From positions 248,001 through 312,000 of the forward strand of contig NZ_KE150253.1 of the NCBI RefSeq assembly GCF_000411115.1: a DNA stretch of 64,000 nucleotides. The letters are read 5' to 3'. Positions 34,186 through 43,129 of the stretch are shown one piece after another. Source of the DNA: Capnocytophaga granulosa ATCC 51502. GTDB taxonomy: Bacteria; Bacteroidota; Bacteroidia; Flavobacteriales; Flavobacteriaceae. Position 1 is the stretch's first letter, and each line of letters opens with the position of its first letter. A model generated the notes under the pieces. That model ran no database searches and was not told the DNA's origin. It saw nothing but the letters and a program-made list of their open reading frames with translations. Position numbers and translations under genes: made by a program.

Positions 34186-34419
34186 ATGGAATTGCAAGTA
34201 GGTAAAAGCTATCGGGTAAAAAATGATGTTTTCAACTTTAAAGCGGGCGAAGTTTGGTCGTTAGTAAGAGAAGGATACCAAATTTACTTCGGTGAACAAA
34301 ATTTTGAATTCGTTAATGCCGAGAAAAATTGTCGATTTATGGTCTTGCGAAATACTTCCGATAAAGATATGGAAATAGGATACCATTTGGATAGGTATTT
34401 TGAGGAAATTGAAGAGTAG
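34186..34419 (+). CDS. Small DUF3601-like protein
   Basis: A 77-residue cytosolic protein. The opening LQVGKSYRVKNDVFNFKAGE and the following WSLVREGYQIYFGEQNFEF match the pattern of DUF3601 as I remember it; function unknown. It stands alone with its own promoter. No partner is evident. Confidence 0.6.
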   Translation: MELQVGKSYRVKNDVFNFKAGEVWSLVREGYQIYFGEQNFEFVNAEKNCRFMVLRNTSDKDMEIGYHLDRYFEEIEE

Positions 34420-34452
34420 AATATCGGTAATTATCAATTATGAAATTATCAC

Positions 34453-34460
34453 TATCTTTG
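34453..34460 (+). promoter_or_regulatory. -7 box TATCTTTG for the coiled-coil secreted protein
   Basis: Exact TAnnTTTG match followed by CACTC, 28 bases upstream of the ATG at 34489. Confidence 0.65.
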
Positions 34461-34488
34461 CACTCTTTAAAAAATATCATACAAAAAG

Positions 34489-34839
34489 ATGAAGAAAAGA
34501 TTTTTGATAGCAGCCCTATTCATGCTATTTTTAGGAGGTATTGCCACAGCACAATCTCAAGAGCAACCCTCAACCCTTGCCGAGCTACAAGCCGAAAAAG
34601 AAAGATTGGAAGCCAAATTCGCTAAAGTCCTCGAAGACAAAGAAAATGCAAAAAATTCTTTAACAGGTAAATACGCAGATGTAGCGTTTGCTTTTAATAG
34701 GCATATCAGCAAAAAGCAAAGAAAGTTTGCTAAGACTCTCGAACGAGGTGCCAAACGCCAAGAAAAACAAATCAAAAAGAAATTGAAAAAACTCAACAAA
34801 CGTATTGAGAAAATAAAGAAAGAGGAAATAGCAAATTAG
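34489..34839 (+). CDS. Small secreted basic coiled-coil protein, unknown
   Basis: A 116-residue protein with a signal peptide (MKKRFLIAALFMLFLGGIATAQ). A heptad-rich helix follows (TLAELQAEKERLEAKFAKVL) and a very Lys-rich C-terminus (KRQEKQIKKKLKKLNKRIEK). It is not recognised; the size and charge pattern recall small periplasmic chaperone-like or envelope-binding proteins. It ends 3 bp before the next gene, so the two form an operon. Confidence 0.75.
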   Translation: MKKRFLIAALFMLFLGGIATAQSQEQPSTLAELQAEKERLEAKFAKVLEDKENAKNSLTGKYADVAFAFNRHISKKQRKFAKTLERGAKRQEKQIKKKLKKLNKRIEKIKKEEIAN

Positions 34840-34842
34840 CAA

Positions 34843-35727
34843 ATGAAAAGACTACTCCCTTTATTATTAGTCCTCCTTTGGGGGCAAAATATACTATGGG
34901 CGCAAAAAGCAATATTACTTAGAGCACAATACGAAAGCTATGCCATAGACAACGAAACCGATTCACTACTCCCCGACGGAAAGGAAAGCCGTGAATACTA
35001 TACCTTTCTGCGCTTCAACCGTAGAAAAGATACTTTATTTGTCAATCAAAAAGATACCCCAAAGGATATAGCGCAAAAAGCTGCCTTTTCCTACTTCCTC
35101 ACTACGAAAAAAATAGCTACCGATAAGCTACAACTCCTTATAGGTAATAAAAATCGTACGGATATTTTTTTATTTCACTTTGAAAAACCTAATATTATAT
35201 ATGTAAATAAAGATAAGTATTTACTAAGTGATAAATATGCTCTTTTCTTAAATAAAAAAATATTCAAAAAGAGGGATATCGCTACTATATTAGATTTTTT
35301 AGACGACCAATTAGGGGATTATTTTATAGATACAGAAGTATTTATGATAAGCACTAAGGACAAATACAAAAAGAACCTGAAAATGTATGGAGGCACTGTC
35401 ATCAACGAAGCTGATACCACTGTTTATAGTACTTTATATGCAGCATACGATGATAAAGGTCTTCAGATGTTAGGAAGAGTAGATACTAACGAACCCCAAT
35501 TACCTTTTTCACTTGACAAGAAAAGAAAATATATAGATGCTGATAAGCTCGTTTTCGAAATAGAGGAACAAACTCCCAAAAACAACGCCACTTATACCCA
35601 AGAAATCTATTTCTCAGGCGAAAAGTTTATAGAAAAAGGTGATTATACCCAATACGGACTTAATATTACTACGTTTTATACGAAAACGATAGGGAAGGTA
35701 AAAAATAAGAAGTTTTTATTATTTTAA
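34843..35727 (+). CDS. Unknown secreted protein, 294 residues
   Basis: Signal peptide MKRLLPLLLVLLWGQNILWAQ followed by a polar, strand- and turn-rich protein. Landmarks such as KKNLKMYGGTVINEADTTVY and KTIGKVKNKKFLLF at the C-terminus do not match a family I know. It is translated directly after the coiled-coil protein (3-bp gap). The pair may be an envelope module. Base composition becomes AT-rich toward its 3' half. Confidence 0.75.
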   Translation: MKRLLPLLLVLLWGQNILWAQKAILLRAQYESYAIDNETDSLLPDGKESREYYTFLRFNRRKDTLFVNQKDTPKDIAQKAAFSYFLTTKKIATDKLQLLIGNKNRTDIFLFHFEKPNIIYVNKDKYLLSDKYALFLNKKIFKKRDIATILDFLDDQLGDYFIDTEVFMISTKDKYKKNLKMYGGTVINEADTTVYSTLYAAYDDKGLQMLGRVDTNEPQLPFSLDKKRKYIDADKLVFEIEEQTPKNNATYTQEIYFSGEKFIEKGDYTQYGLNITTFYTKTIGKVKNKKFLLF

Positions 35728-35741
35728 TTGTTTTTATTTTG

Positions 35742-35749
35742 TACCTTTG
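35742..35749 (+). promoter_or_regulatory. -7 box TACCTTTG for the restriction-modification genes
   Basis: Exact TAnnTTTG match. Its last three bases TTG would be the start codon of the longest open frame, so that start cannot be the translated one. Confidence 0.65.
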
Positions 35750-35812
35750 CCAAAAATATTTAAATTATTAGGAGTGGGAATAACTAATAAAAACACAGAT
35801 TTTCAGAAGAGT

Positions 35813-38681
35813 ATGGCAAAACTTGGTTTTGTCATAGATGATGATTGTTTGTATTTAACCACTGAAAATTATACTATTCTACCTGATCTACAAATTCAAT
35901 TTCATATTGAGAAAGCTAAAGAATTTGCAGCCTCTGCTGTATATCTACGAAAACAACTTAATGGTAGCTATAAACCTCAAGTATATTTATTTGATTTTAC
36001 TCATATCCCCTTTACAGAAGAAAAAGAACTGAATATATCAGAAATACAAACTAAAATTTGGAGTAGTGGTGAGGCTCCATTAGCTTGTTTCTTCTACAAA
36101 ACAGAAATAAAAATAGTTGATTGTTCTCGTCATCTTACCGAAGATTACAAACCTCAATATCTTATAGAACATTTAGCATTAACAGCTAAAGCACATCAAT
36201 TATATAATAATCAATTTGCTATCAAAATCAAGAGTGGTATCTTTTGGGAAGAAAAAGAATTAAAAAATAAATTTAAATTTGGAAATTCTGCCTATGATAC
36301 TTTGATACAAAATATTCACTTTGTTATCAACAAACTGAAAGAACAGTTTGTTGATACAATTCCTCAATTGGCTAATAAAATCATTATACAAGCTATTCTT
36401 ATAAAATATTTGGAAGAACGTATGGATAACAACGGAAATAAGTTGTTATCTGATAAATATTTTCAACCTTATGGATCGACTTCTTTTAACGAAGTTTTAC
36501 GTCAAAAGGGAAAATTTGCTGATTTGCTTTCTGATTTAGATAAGCATTTTAATGGAAATGTTTTTAAATGGAAAGACGAAGAGCAAGAAGAGCTTAGAAG
36601 ATTAGATTTATCTATTGTTGCTCAACTTCTAAATACTGATAAAAAAGATTTATCTTCACAACAGCTTGAATTTGGATTTACTAATTGGCGATACTTTGAA
36701 TTTAGTTTTATTCCTGTAGAACTTATAAGTAGATTATATGAAGAGTTTTTAGGAGAACAGAAAAAAGAAAAAGGATTGTTCTATACACCATCACATTTAG
36801 CTAAATTATTAGTAGATGAATGTTTGCCACTGAAAAACTATGAAGATTTTGATATAGCTAATTATAAAATACTCGATCCTGCTTGTGGCTCAGGAATATT
36901 TTTGGTAGTAGTTTTTAAACGCCTTGTACAAATTTGGAAGTTACAACACAATATGGAGACTCCTACTATAACAGACTTAAAACTGTTATTAAAAAATATT
37001 TATGGAGTAGATAAGGAACAACAAGCAATATATCTAACATCATTTAGTTTGAGTTTAGCTTTGTGCAATGAGCTTAACCCTATTACCATATTGAATGAAT
37101 TGCGATTTGATAACTTAATAGGAAGTAACCTCATACATTCTAATTTTTTTGCTTGCAAAGAAATAGAAAACAAAAAATTCGACTTAATTATTGGTAATCC
37201 CCCCTTTGTAAGAGGGAAATTAGATAAAAAGCAGGAAAAATGGAAGATTAATGATAAAAAGATTAAAATTCCACAAGGGCAAATAGCCCTTGGTTTTCTT
37301 ACACAATCCTTTAATTACTTAAAGGAAGGGGGGCTTTTATGCTTAATTACTAATTCATCTGGTCTTTTATATAATAACACTTCAAATGATTTTAGAAAGA
37401 CTTTATTTGAAAACTATAATGTTGTCCAGTTATTTGATTTTACATCTTTAGCTCGGAATAATTCACTTTGGGAAAATGCTGATGTCGCTGCTGTAGCTAT
37501 ATTTGCTAAAAATGAAGCTCCTGATATACGAAAGAACATCTTACATCTCACTTTTAGAAGAACAAAAGCTACCATAGAACGTATTGTTTTTGAAATAGAT
37601 GATTACGATTTACATTTTATAAACCGACAAACAGCTATTGCTAATCCTTTTATATGGAAAAATAATTTATTAGGAGGGGGGCGTATAAAGTTGCTTATTG
37701 AGAAAGTACAAGAATTACCTCTTTTTGAAGATTTTTTTAAAAGAAAAAGAATGTTATGCAGAAGAAGGTCTCATTGTAGCTAATTCTCATAAAAAAACAG
37801 CTACTCATTTACAAAATATACCTTTTCTGCCTGCTGATGCTATCAATGAAGATAGTATAATCTATGATAAACTCACTACATTTCAATGGAAAAAAGTAAA
37901 TAAATTACCAACAGAAAAGATTTTTAAAGCACCTAATATTATTTTATGGAAAAATATAGGAAAAAAAAGATTGCCTATATTCTATAATGAAACTGACTTT
38001 AGTTTTAGAGATCAAATAGTAGGGATTAAAGCAGCTGATAAGAAGTTGATGAAAGATATAGTAACAAATATAAATCTTTATAGTGATTTTTATAGGTTCT
38101 ATATGTTTGTAGTTAGTGGTTATTTGCTTATTCATCGTAATACTTTTCTACTAAAAAAAGATTATATGCAGTTACGATATATTAATGAAAATGTACAAGA
38201 CTATTTTTCTGATTTTGATAAGAATGTCATTTCAGATGTTAATAACTATTTTCAATTAATGCTTCGAAATGGCGAAAACTCTAAAGCTTTACAACCTATT
38301 GTGAAGAAAGAATTGAAAACGGTACTATTGCATTATGGTATGGAGTTTTCAAGAGCTTTAAATGCTATTTATGGAAATGAAGAACGACAATTTAGACTCG
38401 AACAAGTAGTACAGCTTAAAAACTCATTCATTGCTACTGTTTTTAAATATGACAACTTAACAAATCCTGTTGAGTTTGTAAACGAAAACGCTATAAATAT
38501 TGAAGAACTCAGTAATGAAAAACTCTCAGCACATCTATCCGCTAACAGAATTATAAAATTATACCCTGAAAAGGATATGATTGTTTTTGTAAAACCTAAT
38601 CAATACAGATATTGGCTATCACTCACTGCCTATCGAGATGCTGATAAATGTTTTTCTGATTTAATAAATGCAGGATACTAA
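35813..38681 (+). pseudogene. Eco57I-like N6-adenine DNA methyltransferase, split by one frameshift
   Basis: Restriction-modification methyltransferase of about 950 residues if joined. SAM motif I is ILDPACGSGIF and the catalytic motif IV is IIGNPPFVRG. The N-terminal part (SAVYLRKQLNGSYKPQVYLF) precedes them. The C-terminal part reads YAEEGLIVANSHKK onward, a target-recognition region with FYRFYMFVVSGYLLIHR. The first frame ends at 37783, and the rest continues one base out of phase to 38681. The junction lies at T7 (37732-37738) and A4 (37739-37742); losing one base restores the frame as FEDFLKEKECYAEEG. The start at ATG 35813 is preferred over GTG 35774. It could be phase variation, decay, transcriptional slippage or a sequencing error. 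Confidence 0.85.
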
Positions 38682-39361
38682 TGATAGCGAACGAATATTC
38701 ACCACTTACACAAACGCCTACTTTATCTGTACAAAAAGGAAAAACACTTCAGCTTATATACAAAGCAATGAATGAAGCTATATTGCCTTTTAGAAAAATA
38801 GTATTAGAACAAGATGATTTAAAGAAGCCTTTAAACGAAAATAAATATACTCAGATATTTGTAGAGCAAGTAGACGTATTTTTAAGACAATACCCAAATA
38901 TAGGGGTGAAAAACCAATATTCAGATGTATTTTACAATACAAAAGGAGTGCCTGATTTTTATTTCCATAAGATAGAGGAAGGTTTTTATAATGAACCTAT
39001 AATAGTTTGGGAGTCAAAAATGCTAAATACTCATACTAAAAAAGAGAGAAAAAAGGAATATGTAGTAGGCAATAATAACAATGGAGGTATAGAACGTTTT
39101 AAAAATGAAAAACACGGTAAAGGATTGAATGAATGTGGCTTGTTAGGCTTTGTAGAAGATGAAACTTTTGAACATTGGCATTCTCAAATTAATGAGTGGA
39201 TAGAAGCTCTATCAAACACTGATAACAATTGGTATAAAGATGAAAAACTGCATATTACTGAACCACATAATGACTACTATCTACTGAAATCAAAGGTACA
39301 TAGAACTAATAATAAACTAAATCTTACTCATTTGTGGATCACTGTTTATAAGAATAATTAA
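38681..39361 (+). CDS. Probable PD-(D/E)xK restriction endonuclease partner
   Basis: A 226-residue protein whose ATG overlaps the last base of the methyltransferase stop codon, so it is coupled to it. Asp92 in KGVPDFYF and Glu111/Lys113 in IIVWESKML form a convincing PD-x(n)-ExK nuclease core. A following HTKKERKKEYVVGNNNNGG resembles a basic DNA-facing loop. The C-terminus has HLWITVYKNN. Assignment as the cognate restriction enzyme is inference from the active-site pattern and position. It is strongly AT-rich like the methyltransferase. Confidence 0.72.
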   Translation: MIANEYSPLTQTPTLSVQKGKTLQLIYKAMNEAILPFRKIVLEQDDLKKPLNENKYTQIFVEQVDVFLRQYPNIGVKNQYSDVFYNTKGVPDFYFHKIEEGFYNEPIIVWESKMLNTHTKKERKKEYVVGNNNNGGIERFKNEKHGKGLNECGLLGFVEDETFEHWHSQINEWIEALSNTDNNWYKDEKLHITEPHNDYYLLKSKVHRTNNKLNLTHLWITVYKNN

Positions 39362-39367
39362 CAAAAT

Positions 39368-39410
39368 CCCCGCTCATAGTATTCTCTACAAGCGGGGAAA
39401 TATTATTTTT
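39368..39410. terminator. Bidirectional terminator, 30-nt hairpin family copy 1
   Basis: CCCCGCT (39368-39374) pairs with AGCGGGG (39391-39397). T-rich sequence flanks both sides, between convergent genes. It shares the CTCATAGTATT loop word with the hairpins at 40284 and 43130. Confidence 0.85.
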
Positions 39411-39819
39411 GTTGGTTAGATAACCTAAGGGCTTCTGTCCAGAAAGCGTCTTCTTCGTCTATGTGTTCAGAGAATAACCAAACCTCTTGTATTTTTTCGT
39501 TCTCTACTCGATAGAGGTCGATGCCTCTCATTCGTATACTTTTGTCAAAAGCAAATACCTCAAAAGCAACAGCAGCAGCTACCAAATGATTGTTTTCGGT
39601 GATATAATCAATTTGGTCAATAGCAAAAGTGCCTCCACTGAGCTCAGACATTCTTCCTAAATGAGAGAATACAGCCTCTTTACCTTTGTAGCTACCTGAA
39701 AGAGCTCCCCTCCCTGGTTGATGCCATACTAAGTCATCGGCTAATAAACTGCCTACTTTCTCAAAATCTCCTTTAGCTAAGGAGACATAAAACTGATGTA
39801 CAATTTCTGTTTTTGTCAT
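39403..39819 (-). CDS. SnoaL-like / NTF2-like fold protein
   Basis: A 138-residue cytosolic protein of the NTF2-like superfamily. The opening VHQFYVSLAKGDFEKVGSLL and DDLVWHQPGRGALSGSYKG are typical of SnoaL-type domains, as is IRMRGIDLYRVENEKIQEVW. Substrate and activity are unknown. It is transcribed divergently from an HxlR regulator with abutting -7 boxes, so that regulator probably controls it. Confidence 0.85.
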   Translation of the reverse strand: MTKTEIVHQFYVSLAKGDFEKVGSLLADDLVWHQPGRGALSGSYKGKEAVFSHLGRMSELSGGTFAIDQIDYITENNHLVAAAVAFEVFAFDKSIRMRGIDLYRVENEKIQEVWLFSEHIDEEDAFWTEALRLSNQQK

Positions 39820-39851
39820 TTTTGTATGAATTTTTCTTTGTTATTTCATCG

Positions 39852-39859
39852 CAAAATTA
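39852..39859 (-). promoter_or_regulatory. -7 box TAATTTTG for the SnoaL-like gene
   Basis: CAAAATTA on the plus strand. It abuts the plus-strand box at 39860-39867 base to base. Confidence 0.65.
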
Positions 39860-39867
39860 TACCTTTG
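39860..39867 (+). promoter_or_regulatory. -7 box TACCTTTG for the HxlR gene, back to back with the minus-strand box
   Basis: Exact TAnnTTTG match directly adjacent to the divergent minus-strand -7 box. The two promoters cannot easily be occupied at once. Confidence 0.65.
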
Positions 39868-39953
39868 TATCCAAGCACACAAGTACTTACGAGAAAGTAA
39901 GCACCTTACAAAGAAGTTAGAATTACTTAGTATCAAATAGAAAAAATATTGTG

Positions 39954-40277
39954 ATGAACGAAAAAAATATCAACAATGACTGTCCTGTATGGCGAACAAT
40001 GCAAATAATGGGGAGCAAATGGGCAATGCTTATACTGTTTCATCTCAGTCAGCGTACACATCGTTATGGGGAACTAAAGCGTGCCATTCCACAAGTGAGT
40101 GAAAAAGTACTCAATGAGGAACTAAAAACGCTCTGCACTCATCAATTAGTGGCAAAAGTAAGTTATCCAGAAGTGCCTCCACGAGTGGAGTATTCCCTTA
40201 CCGATTTAGGTAGAGAAGCCTTACCTATCATAGAAGCGATTATCCGTTTTGGAAATGACCACTTGAAGCGTAACTAA
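39954..40277 (+). CDS. HxlR-family transcriptional regulator 1
   Basis: Winged-helix repressor of 107 residues. The ATG at 39954 is chosen over a GTG one codon earlier. HxlR signature: MQIMGSKWAMLILFHLSQ, YGELKRAIPQVSEKVLNEEL, PPRVEYSLTDLGREALPI. Cys10 lies just before the first helix (NNDCPVWRTM), the position of the thiol sensor in YodB/HypR-type regulators. Electrophile or disulfide sensing is inferred. It probably controls itself and the divergent SnoaL-like gene. Confidence 0.92.
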   Translation: MNEKNINNDCPVWRTMQIMGSKWAMLILFHLSQRTHRYGELKRAIPQVSEKVLNEELKTLCTHQLVAKVSYPEVPPRVEYSLTDLGREALPIIEAIIRFGNDHLKRN

Positions 40278-40283
40278 TAAAAA

Positions 40284-40330
40284 CCCTCCCCGCTCATAGT
40301 ATTTTTTACCACTGGGGAGGGTATTTTTTT
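40284..40330. terminator. Bidirectional terminator, 30-nt hairpin family copy 2
   Basis: CCCTCCCC (40284-40291) pairs with GGGGAGGG (40314-40321), followed by TATTTTTTT. It lies between convergent genes and contains the same CGCTCATAGTATT word as copy 1. Confidence 0.9.
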
Positions 40331-40345
40331 ATCCTAATTTGCGTG

Positions 40346-40891
40346 TTATTTCAGCGAAGAAAGAAATGCTAACAATCGCTGGGCTTGCACTTTGGCTTTT
40401 GCTTCTATATCCTCTTTGGTATAACCTGCATTTACTGATGTCCCGTGAAAATATATAGGCTCTACATACTTCATCTGCGCATAATAAGCCGTTTGCGCTA
40501 AGTTCTTGCAAAACTCGTATACTTTGAAATGGTGTTCTCCCAAAGTGTGATATTCACTTTCGGGTGCCCCAACGGTAAAACTTGGGATAAAATATTTTCC
40601 TTTGAGCTTATCTCCTTGTGAACCATAAGCAAACTGATACGTGAAAACCTCATCAAACCAATGCTTGAGTATCGCTGGCATATTATACCAATAAAAAGGA
40701 TATTGAAAGATAACCTCTTGATGCTTGAGTAAGGCTTCTTGCTCTGCTTTTACATCTATTTGAAAGGTAGGGTATAGCGCTGATAAATTTCTGATTTCAA
40801 AATCTATATCACTACGAGAAAGCTCCTCTATGATAGCCTTATTGGCTATCGATTGGTCAAAATGGGGGTGTGCTAAAATTACTAATGCCAT
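40346..40891 (-). CDS. Flavodoxin-fold NAD(P)H quinone oxidoreductase 1
   Basis: A 181-residue FMN/FAD-dependent enzyme of the NQO/KefF-MdaB family. It probably reduces quinones or related electrophiles by two electrons. The start at 40891 gives MALVILAHPHFDQS, the usual opening; the longer frame adds 14 unrelated residues. Landmarks: IFQYPFYWYNMPAILKHWFD and FTVGAPESEYHTLGEHHF. It is divergent from the second HxlR gene, the classic arrangement of an HxlR-type repressor with its target oxidoreductase. Confidence 0.92.
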   Translation of the reverse strand: MALVILAHPHFDQSIANKAIIEELSRSDIDFEIRNLSALYPTFQIDVKAEQEALLKHQEVIFQYPFYWYNMPAILKHWFDEVFTYQFAYGSQGDKLKGKYFIPSFTVGAPESEYHTLGEHHFKVYEFCKNLAQTAYYAQMKYVEPIYFHGTSVNAGYTKEDIEAKAKVQAQRLLAFLSSLK

Positions 40892-40917
40892 ATCGAAATT
40901 ATTTTTTAATTTTGTCG

Positions 40918-40925
40918 CAAAATTA
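40918..40925 (-). promoter_or_regulatory. -7 box TAATTTTG for quinone reductase 1
   Basis: CAAAATTA on the plus strand, 27 bases upstream of the start, in the shared divergent gap with HxlR regulator 2. Confidence 0.6.
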
Positions 40926-40985
40926 TAGTACAACTTTCAATCTGGCAATAACTATCTAAATAGATACTTTATAATTTCAACTATT

Positions 40986-41363
40986 ATGGAAACAAAAATA
41001 GAGTGTACTGCCCCCAGCGTTCGCTTAGGAGAAAAAACCTATCCTTGCACCATTGCCGTAGCGATGGATTTGATAGGAGGAAAATGGAAAGCCGTGATTT
41101 TGTATCACCTTAAAGAAGGTGAAAAGCGATTTAGCGAACTGAAAAAAGACCTCTATTCGGTAACCGAAACTACGCTGAGTATCCAACTAAAACAATTGGA
41201 AAACGATGAGCTTATTTCTAAAGTTGTCTATGGCAAGAAACCTCCTTTGGTGGCTATCTATTCACTCACCGACTTAGGAAAATCTTTTTTGCCTATACTC
41301 GATGCCCTTACCCAATGGGGAAATAAAATTGTGCTTGAAAAAGGAACTTTCCTAACAGAATAA
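40986..41363 (+). CDS. HxlR-family transcriptional regulator 2
   Basis: Winged-helix regulator of 125 residues with HxlR core AMDLIGGKWKAVILYHLKEG, RFSELKKDLYSVTETTLSIQ and PPLVAIYSLTDLGKSFLPI. Cysteines at residues 7 and 21 precede the core (YPCTIAVAMDL) and may serve as a thiol switch; this is inference from YodB-type relatives. It is divergent from quinone reductase 1 (95-base gap), which it probably controls. Confidence 0.92.
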   Translation: METKIECTAPSVRLGEKTYPCTIAVAMDLIGGKWKAVILYHLKEGEKRFSELKKDLYSVTETTLSIQLKQLENDELISKVVYGKKPPLVAIYSLTDLGKSFLPILDALTQWGNKIVLEKGTFLTE

Positions 41364-41500
41364 AACACAATTATTAATTTCCAAATTTTCTAATTTGCTA
41401 ATTGCTCAATTATTCTCCGCTCCTTTTTTCAAAATATTCACTCCATTAATACCCCCCAAAAAAACCATATATAAGGATAGCAAGGAGCAAAACGATTCTG

Positions 41501-41950
41501 CTAATTCGTCAAAAGTTTGTGCAGTTGAGCGTTGAACGAGGGCTGTTCGGTTGCCAAAATACTGAAAAATTCAACGTCGAAAGCCTCGACCTTAGCGACA
41601 GCTTGCGCGATGAGTTCGGCACCTTTATCGGTGATAGCAACTACTTTGGCGCGGGTGTCGGTCTTGTGTTCTTCTCTTGTGATAAGGTCTTTGCTCTGCA
41701 AAGTGCGCACCACTTGCGAGGTAGTCATTGGGTCTATCTTGGTGAAATTTGCCAAAGATACCTGCGTGATTTCTTTTCCTTGTTGGGCGAACCACTGGGC
41801 ACTCGCCAAGAGTACAAACTGGGGGTGTGTGAGGTCAAATGGTTGCAACACTTTTTTGATTCCGCGTTGCCATAACATACTTACTTGCCAAAGTAAAAGT
41901 CCTGAGCTTTCTTCGGCTTTCAAATTAAAAATTGAGGGCTGAGAGGTCAT
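41501..41950 (-). CDS. MarR-family transcriptional regulator
   Basis: A 149-residue dimeric winged-helix regulator. The core is QVSLANFTKIDPMTTSQVVR (recognition helix) with wing LITREEHKTDTRAKVVAIT. No cysteine is present, so it would sense ligands and not thiols. Its start overlaps the end of the EVE-domain gene by 26 bp, so the two share a transcript. No target gene is adjacent beyond its operon partner. Confidence 0.92.
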   Translation of the reverse strand: MTSQPSIFNLKAEESSGLLLWQVSMLWQRGIKKVLQPFDLTHPQFVLLASAQWFAQQGKEITQVSLANFTKIDPMTTSQVVRTLQSKDLITREEHKTDTRAKVVAITDKGAELIAQAVAKVEAFDVEFFSILATEQPSFNAQLHKLLTN

Positions 41951-42377
41951 TGTGTAACATTTTAGAGGCTATAAGTTTAAAATCGTTTTCGGATATTTCC
42001 AAAATACCAAAGCGAAAAGGATATCCCCACGCTTTTTTATTGGGGATAAAGTCCAATAGCTCGATAAGGTCGGCTATGGGCGTTTCTTCGCAGTCTACAA
42101 AAGTAATATTTCTCCTAAACGGACAGAAATTTTCACTCATCTGAAAGGCATAGACTTCCTCGTCTTTCACTTTGCCAATAGCCGTGAAGGCTTGGCATTT
42201 GTCTTCCTTTCCAAAATAGCGTTTGGAAGAGTAATAGAGAATACCGTCACCCTCCTGCATACGCTTCAAAGGCTGTGCCTTGCCGTGGCAGGCTTGGGCA
42301 AATCCTCCCGCAACGCCCATTTGTACGTGGTCTCTGCTCGCCACGATAATCCAATATTTGATAGGTCTGTTTTTCAT
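41925..42377 (-). CDS. EVE-domain (PUA-like) protein
   Basis: A 150-residue single-domain protein of the EVE/PUA-like fold, which binds modified bases in nucleic acids. Signature: KYWIIVASRDHVQMGVAGGF, HGKAQPLKRMQEGDGILYYS and FCPFRRNITFVDCEETPI. It lies upstream of marR in a two-gene operon. EVE proteins often accompany restriction or antiviral genes. Here the split methyltransferase locus is about 3 kb away, but a functional link is speculative. Confidence 0.92.
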   Translation of the reverse strand: MKNRPIKYWIIVASRDHVQMGVAGGFAQACHGKAQPLKRMQEGDGILYYSSKRYFGKEDKCQAFTAIGKVKDEEVYAFQMSENFCPFRRNITFVDCEETPIADLIELLDFIPNKKAWGYPFRFGILEISENDFKLIASKMLHNDLSALNF

Positions 42378-42439
42378 TTATAAATGGAATAAAAACCGTG
42401 TGACACACTGCCACACGGCGATTTTTATCAATTGCAAAA

Positions 42440-42994
42440 TTAGTTTAATTCTTTGATTTTCGCAACCAATCGAGCAGCGTGATCTTTGGCTCTTTGTTGT
42501 AGAGTTGTAAGTGCTTCTTTGGGCATTACCTCTGGAATGTACTTCATTCCATAAGAGATTACAGGCTCTTGGAATAGCAGTTTGCAGTGATTGGCAGTTT
42601 GGCGGTGAATATTGAGAAAATCGGTAAACGGATAGTTCTGTGCGCCACCGTGTTGGTAAGCCTCTTCAGGTGCTCCGGTAGTGAAAGAAAGGATGAGTTT
42701 CTTGCCCATCAGCTTGTTGTCGCCATAAGCAAAGCCGTGTGAAAACACGTTGTCTAACCATTTTTTCAGCAAGGCAGGAAGCGAATACCAATTCACAGGG
42801 AATTGCCATACAATTACATCTGCTTTTACAAGTTTAGCTTGTTCGGCAGTTACGTCAATTTGATAGTTAGGGTAGAGAGCTTGCAAGTTACTTACTTCAG
42901 CCTCAGGGAGCAAGCGTTTTACTTCTTCTAAAATAGCCTTATTGGCGGTAGACGTCTCCATTGTAGGATGCCCGTTGATAATTAAAACTTTCAT
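42440..42994 (-). CDS. Flavodoxin-fold NAD(P)H quinone oxidoreductase 2
   Basis: A 184-residue paralogue of the enzyme at 40346. It opens MKVLIINGHPTMETSTANKA, followed by VIVWQFPVNWYSLPALLKKW and LSFTTGAPEEAYQHGGAQNY. It shares NxxALYPxxQIDVxAEQ with its paralogue, so both arose from one family. It is single-gene with its own -7 box at 43027-43034. A role in quinone or electrophile detoxification is inferred from the family. Confidence 0.92.
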   Translation of the reverse strand: MKVLIINGHPTMETSTANKAILEEVKRLLPEAEVSNLQALYPNYQIDVTAEQAKLVKADVIVWQFPVNWYSLPALLKKWLDNVFSHGFAYGDNKLMGKKLILSFTTGAPEEAYQHGGAQNYPFTDFLNIHRQTANHCKLLFQEPVISYGMKYIPEVMPKEALTTLQQRAKDHAARLVAKIKELN

Positions 42995-43026
42995 ATATAA
43001 TTTAAATTTACTTCTTTATTCGGGCG

Positions 43027-43034
43027 CAAAGATA
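43027..43034 (-). promoter_or_regulatory. -7 box TATCTTTG for quinone reductase 2
   Basis: CAAAGATA on the plus strand, 32 bases upstream of the start. Confidence 0.65.
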
Positions 43035-43129
43035 ATATGTTTTTATATAATAAGCAAACTTACTATATATTATTTTATAAATATTTTTTTGAGCTATAGG
43101 TATTACTATGAGTTAGGGATATAAAAAAT

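Noticed and set aside
35747..35812. TTG at 35747 as the methyltransferase start
   Set aside because: The TTG is the end of the TACCTTTG promoter box and so cannot be in the transcript.
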